The translations under genes were made by a program, and so were the position numbers. From the NCBI RefSeq assembly GCF_010550245.1, contig NZ_JAAGLU010000049.1:1-61760 (forward strand): a DNA stretch of 61,760 nt, read 5' to 3'. The stretch comes from Streptomyces sp. SID12501 (GTDB lineage: Bacteria > Actinomycetota > Actinomycetes > Streptomycetales > Streptomycetaceae). The notes beneath the pieces were generated by a model. The model was not told the origin of the DNA, ran no database searches, and saw only the letters and a program-made list of their open reading frames with translations. Shown in pieces: positions 57,642 through 61,760 of the stretch; the stretch's first letter is position 1, and every line of letters begins with the position of its first letter.

Positions 57642-57735
57642 CACACCCCTACAAGGCGCCCTGCTGGAGCTCGTAAGCGGCACCTCGCAAACAACATAGC
57701 CAACGGAACGCCCCTACGGAAGGGAACATTCCGTT
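57642..57735 (-). promoter_or_regulatory. Control region of the LAL regulator gene: two TAGGGG motifs and a dyad
   Basis: The 365-bp gap between PKS F and the regulator gene holds no coding sequence I can support. On the minus strand it contains GTAGGGGTGTG (57652-57642) and CCGTAGGGGCGTT (57719-57707). The second lies inside a dyad formed by aacggaa (57702-57708) and ttccgtt (57729-57735). The segment just right of it, 57720-57800, is locally AT-rich. The elements lie 200-280 bp ahead of the start codon, so a long leader or remote binding is implied. Confidence 0.45.
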
Positions 57736-57799
57736 AGTAAATCGTCATGGCAAGTTGAAATCATTTTGCCGTTCAGCAGGGTGAATGACTATGCGTCAT

Positions 57800-60700
57800 C
57801 TATTTCCACTCAGTGGAAAGACTTCTGGCCATTTCCACCAGCTCCGCGGCGTCCATGTCGCCGATCTCACCCTGCTGACCGCCCGCCGCTTCCACCGGGC
57901 CCGCCGGCGCGACCGCACCCTCCGCGAGTGCCAACAGTTGGTCCAACAGACCGTTCTCGCGCAGTCTGGCCAGTGGAACGGACAGGATCAGACTGCGGAT
58001 CTCCGCCTCCCGTCCACTGCCCTCCGCGGCTCCGGCGGTCTGGTCGGCGGTCGGCAGGAGCACAGTGCCCACATGCTCGGCAAGCGCGTCCAGCCGCGGA
58101 TGGTCGAAGACCAAAGTGGCGGGAAAACGCAGTCCCGTCGCGGTGTTCAGCCGGTTGCGCAGTTCGACCGCGGTCAGCGAGTCGAACCCCATCTCGCGGA
58201 ACGACCGTTCCGTGTCCACCAGCCCCGGGGCCGTGTGTCCGAGCACGGCGGCGACCTGGTTGCGGACCAGGCTGAGCAGCACGGACCTGCGCCGGTCCGC
58301 GGGCAGCCCGGCCAGACGCCGACGCAGCACAGCCCCTGGTTCATGTGTCTCCTGGGCGGCCCGGCGCCGGGTACGAGTGCCGACCGCGCCGAGAAGGCCG
58401 TGCAGGACGGGAGGCAGCGGTTCACGCGCGTGCAGGGCCCGCAGGGCCGGGAGCTCGAACGGCGCCGCCACCACCGCGGGGCCTGCCACTCTGCCGAGCA
58501 GCGTCGCGTCGAGGAGTTCGAGTGCCTCGCCGGTCGGCAGAGCCCGGAATCCGCCGGCTCGCAGCCGCCGGTGGTCGGCGGCTGCAAGACCGGCCGTCAG
58601 GCCGCTGGTCTCCTCCCACAGTCCCCACCCGACGGACATCGCGGGCAGGCCCAGCGCACGGCGCCGGTGGGTGAAGGCGTCAAGGTAGGCGTTGGCAGCC
58701 GCGTAGTTGGCCTGCCCCGGCGAGCCGAGGGTCGCGGCGGCCGACGAGAACAGCAGGAACTGCCGCACGTGCGGGTGGAGTTCGGTGAGCCGGTGCAGGT
58801 TCAGTACGCCGTGCGCCTTGGGCCGGAGTACGGCGGTGAGCCGGTCCGGGGTCAGGGAGCCGATCGCGCCGTCGTCGGTGGTCCCCGCACAGTGGACGAC
58901 GCCGACCAGCCGTCGTCCCAGAGCTGTCACGGCCTTGTGCAGCCGGGCCGGCGCATCGGGATCTCCGATGTCGCCGGCCACGACCTCGACGTCGGCACCC
59001 GCGGTGGCGAGTTCGACGCGCAGCGCACCGGCTCCGGATGATTCCGGGCCGGTGCGGGACAGGAGGATCAGGTGGCGGGCTCCGTGCCGTTCCACGAGGT
59101 GACGGGCCACGAGAGCACCCAGGGTGCCGGTGCCGCCAGTGATGAGCACGGTCTCGCCCGGTGCGAATCCCGCGGGCGGCAGGGTGAGGACGGCCTTGCC
59201 GACGAGTGTCGCCCGGGCGAGCGCCCGGAACGCCTCCGGGGCATGGTAGATGTCCCAGGTGGTGGCCGGGGGCGGGGTGAGTGCGCCCTCGACGAACAGG
59301 GTCCCCAGCTGGCGCAGGATCTCCTGGATCCGCTCCGGACCGGGGTCGGCCAGGTCGAACGGCCGGTAGGCGACGCCGGGATGATCGGCGGCGAGCCGCC
59401 CGGGGTCCCGCAGGTCGGTCTTGCCCATCTCGACGAATCGGCCGCCGCGCGCGGTCAGACGCAGCGAGGCGTCGGTGAACTCGCCGGCCAGACAGTTCAG
59501 TACGACGTCCATGCCGCGACCGCCGGTGGCGTCGAGGAAGGCGTCGTGGAAGTCCAGGGTGCGCGAGTCCGCGATGTGCGCGTCATCCAGACCGGCCGCC
59601 CTCAGTGCCGCCCACTTGGGCCGGGACGCGGTCGCGAACACCTCCGCGCCCAGCCTGCGGGCGAGTTGCACGGCGGCGGAACCGACCCCGCCCGCTCCGG
59701 CATGGATCAGGACCCGCTGTCCCGCGCACAGTCCGCCGAGATCGGCCAGCCCGTGGTACGCGGTCAGGAAGGCTACGGTGGCCGACGCGCCCTGGACGTC
59801 GGTCCAGTCGTCGGGCACCGGTGCGAGCAGCCGGGCGTCGGCCACCGAGCGGGGCGCGAAGGGGGTGTCGAACGTACCCATGACCCGGTCACCGGGCGCG
59901 GGCCACTCGACACCGGGCCCTACTTCCATGACCACCCCGCATCCCTCGCTGCCGAGTCGGGCCCGGTCCGGGTACATGCCGAGCGCGATGAGGGTGTCGC
60001 GGAAGTTGAGTCCGGCGGCCCGTACGGCGACGCGCACCTGGCCCGCGGCGAGTACGCCGGTGGCCTCGGCGTCAGGGACGAGCGCGAGGTTGCCGAACGA
60101 TCCGGGCTCGGTCACATCGAGCCGCCACTGGTCACAGCCGGCCGGTTCGGCCAGCACATCGGGTCCTACGGCGGCCCTGCCTAGCCGCCGGCCGTACACC
60201 TTGCCGTCGCGCACCGCGACTTCGGGTTCCGCGGCGGCGAGTGCCAGGTCGAGCACTGCCTGATCGAGCACAGCTGGGGCTGCCGACGCGTCGTCGGCCC
60301 CGACGTCGACGAGGACCAGTCGCCCGGGGTCCTCGGCCTGGGCCGAGCGCAGCAGACCGACCAGCGCCGCATGGGCCGTCCCCGTCGCGTCGGCCGGAGT
60401 GCCGGGCACCGGCGCCGCACCCCGGGTGACGACCACCAGTGGCAAGTCCGCGAGCCGCGTACCGGCCGCCCAGTTCCGCACCAGCTCCAGCCCCCAGATC
60501 ACGGCTCGTTCGGCGGCCTCGGCCGACGTGCCGTCGTTGTCCGCGAGGACGGGACAGCAGGCGACGGCGGCGCCGGGAACCGGGTTGCCCGCGCCGAGCC
60601 ACGCGTCCAGTTCGGCGGGCGTGCCGAAGCCGGGCCGGTCACCGGCGGCCTCCGGGTCGAGCCACACATAGGTGCCGGGGACCGGAGTGGGGACCGGCAG

Positions 60701-61760
60701 CTCCGGCCAGTCGACGCGCAGCAGTGCGTCCGGGGCCGCGGCGCTCGGCGAGGCCAACTGGTCGGCGGACACCGGCCGGAGGACGAGCTGTTCGACGGCG
60801 ACAACAGGCGAGCCGATGGCGTCCACCGCGTGCAGGGACAGCCCTCCGTCACCGGTCGTGGAGAGTCGCACCCGCAGCGAGGTCGCACCGGTCGCATAGG
60901 CCGTGACACCGGACCAGGAGAACGGCAGCCGCACGCCTCCGTCCTGTGTACCCGGCAGCAGTCCCGCACCGTGCAGAGCCGCGTCCAGCAGCGCGGGATG
61001 CGCCATGAAGCCGTCGCCGTGGGCTCCGCTGCCGGGATCCATCTCGACCTCGGTGAACACCTCGTCCCCGCGCCGCCACGCTGCACGCAGTCCACGGAAA
61101 GCGGGGCCGTAACCGAATCCGGTGGCCGCCATCTTCTCGTAGGCGCCGTCCAGTTCGACCGGTTCGGCGCCGACCGGCGGCCACGCCCCCAGGTCGAACT
61201 CCGGCTGAGGGGTGCCACCGAGCACGGCGGTGGCGTGGCGCATCCACTCGGCGTCGTCCGACTGTTCCGCACGTGAGAAGAAGCGCACGGTCCGCCGGCC
61301 TTGCTCGTCGGTATCGTCCACCACGACCTGGAGGCGCACGGGAGCGGTGTCGGACAACAACAGCGGGGACTCCAGGACCAGTTCGTCAACCCGGGGAGTT
61401 TCCAGCCGCTCCCCCACCCACAGGGCCAGCTCCACGAACGCGGTGCCCGGCAACAGCGGGGTGCCGAACACCGCATGGTCGGCGGTCCAGGGCTGGCCCT
61501 TCAGCGACAACCGGCCGGTGAACACCGTACGGTCGCCGTCGGCCAGTTCCACGGCAGCACCGAGCAGGGGATGTTCGGCACGGCCGAGCCCCGCGAGGAC
61601 CGCGTCACCGAGCCTCGGCCCGGGCATCTCCGTCCAGTAGTGGTGGTGTTGGAAGGCGTAGGTCGGCAGATCGACACGCCTGGCACCGCCCCCCGCGAAC
61701 CACTCCGCCCAGTCGACCGGCACACCATGCACATACGCCTCACCCAACGACAGCAACAGC
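57800..61760 (-). CDS. Modular type I PKS 'F', 3' portion: (AT)-DH-ER-KR-ACP with class 1b docking end
   Basis: The gene enters from the right edge and stops at 57800; about 1319 residues are visible. They begin in the post-AT linker (VDLPTYAFQ), so KS and AT of this module are outside. Numbering from 61756: DH with His94 and Asp258, ER about 535-860 with LNFRDTL, Tyr595 and GAGGVGSAAVQ, B-type KR with TTDDG near 959-963 and Tyr in GQANYAAAN, ACP Ser1193 (MGFDSL). The module is fully reducing. After the ACP comes SVPLARLRENGLLDQLLALA and a final GDMDAAELVEMARSL, the pattern of class 1b C-terminal docking domains. The end has no thioesterase, so the chain is passed on. The only class 1b N-terminal helix visible here belongs to PKS A, making F to A the likely transfer. 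Confidence 0.96.
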   Translation of the reverse strand, partial: LLLSLGEAYVHGVPVDWAEWFAGGGARRVDLPTYAFQHHHYWTEMPGPRLGDAVLAGLGRAEHPLLGAAVELADGDRTVFTGRLSLKGQPWTADHAVFGTPLLPGTAFVELALWVGERLETPRVDELVLESPLLLSDTAPVRLQVVVDDTDEQGRRTVRFFSRAEQSDDAEWMRHATAVLGGTPQPEFDLGAWPPVGAEPVELDGAYEKMAATGFGYGPAFRGLRAAWRRGDEVFTEVEMDPGSGAHGDGFMAHPALLDAALHGAGLLPGTQDGGVRLPFSWSGVTAYATGATSLRVRLSTTGDGGLSLHAVDAIGSPVVAVEQLVLRPVSADQLASPSAAAPDALLRVDWPELPVPTPVPGTYVWLDPEAAGDRPGFGTPAELDAWLGAGNPVPGAAVACCPVLADNDGTSAEAAERAVIWGLELVRNWAAGTRLADLPLVVVTRGAAPVPGTPADATGTAHAALVGLLRSAQAEDPGRLVLVDVGADDASAAPAVLDQAVLDLALAAAEPEVAVRDGKVYGRRLGRAAVGPDVLAEPAGCDQWRLDVTEPGSFGNLALVPDAEATGVLAAGQVRVAVRAAGLNFRDTLIALGMYPDRARLGSEGCGVVMEVGPGVEWPAPGDRVMGTFDTPFAPRSVADARLLAPVPDDWTDVQGASATVAFLTAYHGLADLGGLCAGQRVLIHAGAGGVGSAAVQLARRLGAEVFATASRPKWAALRAAGLDDAHIADSRTLDFHDAFLDATGGRGMDVVLNCLAGEFTDASLRLTARGGRFVEMGKTDLRDPGRLAADHPGVAYRPFDLADPGPERIQEILRQLGTLFVEGALTPPPATTWDIYHAPEAFRALARATLVGKAVLTLPPAGFAPGETVLITGGTGTLGALVARHLVERHGARHLILLSRTGPESSGAGALRVELATAGADVEVVAGDIGDPDAPARLHKAVTALGRRLVGVVHCAGTTDDGAIGSLTPDRLTAVLRPKAHGVLNLHRLTELHPHVRQFLLFSSAAATLGSPGQANYAAANAYLDAFTHRRRALGLPAMSVGWGLWEETSGLTAGLAAADHRRLRAGGFRALPTGEALELLDATLLGRVAGPAVVAAPFELPALRALHAREPLPPVLHGLLGAVGTRTRRRAAQETHEPGAVLRRRLAGLPADRRRSVLLSLVRNQVAAVLGHTAPGLVDTERSFREMGFDSLTAVELRNRLNTATGLRFPATLVFDHPRLDALAEHVGTVLLPTADQTAGAAEGSGREAEIRSLILSVPLARLRENGLLDQLLALAEGAVAPAGPVEAAGGQQGEIGDMDAAELVEMARSLSTEWK

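Noticed and set aside
57436..57799. A possible small gene in the gap between PKS F and the regulator
   Set aside because: No frame combines a ribosome site with normal codon bias; the gap looks regulatory.
57800..57950. Thioesterase at the end of PKS F
   Set aside because: After the ACP there are only about 90 residues, and they form a docking segment with no GxSxG hydrolase motif.

Overview
This window is a high-GC actinomycete segment, almost certainly Streptomyces or a close relative. It lies inside one large modular type I polyketide synthase (PKS) gene cluster. Evidence for the host is the strong G/C third-position bias, GTG starts with GGAGG-type ribosome sites, canonical actinobacterial PKS modules with docking helices, CYP105/107-like P450s and an LAL-type LuxR regulator. 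Nothing outside the cluster is visible, and both ends of the window cut PKS genes.

Layout, left to right. 1-5240 (-): PKS 'A', 5' end intact, 3' end beyond the window. 5450-6649 (-): P450. 6650-7039: a gap holding the broken 5' end of an IS110-family transposase gene. 7040-16531, 16541-28783, 28816-39867 and 39874-48558 (all -): four contiguous PKS genes 'B', 'C', 'D' and 'E'. In transcription order they read E (KSQ loading module + module 1), D (2-3), C (4-6), B (7-8). 48623-49156 (-): a small predicted beta-barrel protein heading that operon. 49374-50585 (+): P450, the only certain gene on the + strand. 50671-54299 (-): an unusual P450, a FabH-like ketosynthase III and a crotonyl-CoA carboxylase/reductase. 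54422-54631 (-): a 69-residue protein. 54739-57435 (-): the LAL regulator. 57800 to the right edge (-): PKS 'F', whose visible part is the end of a fully reducing module.

How the genes fit together. I translated the domains and read the extender and ketoreductase motifs. The line starts from propionyl units made by a decarboxylating KSQ. Modules 1-8 then predict CH3CH2-CHOH-CH2-CHOH-CHMe-CH2-CH2-CO-CH2-CHOH-CHMe-CHOH-CH2-CO-CHR-CH=CH-CO-. The ketone left by module 4 is placed so that hydroxyls on both sides can each close a six-membered ring, which is a 6,6-spiroketal. The order of substituents parallels the oligomycin spiroketal half, so I infer an oligomycin/ossamycin/cytovaricin-class spiroketal macrolide, with ethyl or longer alkyl (R) at the position equivalent to oligomycin C20. 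R would come from module 7, whose acyltransferase carries a non-standard RPGH motif; the carboxylase/reductase plus KSIII would supply the alkylmalonyl-CoA. The small beta-barrel gene ahead of the loading PKS is my best candidate for a dedicated spiroketal cyclase of the OssO/OlmO kind.

Other notable points. Docking helices imply that B cannot hand over to A, and that F probably does (E-D-C-B-F-A or similar). Two dehydratase domains (modules 1 and 7) have lost their catalytic residues. Modules 3 and 6 share a perfect 564-bp repeat. A TAGGGG motif recurs in the regulatory gaps. No thioesterase, sugar genes, RNA genes or CRISPR arrays were seen in the window.
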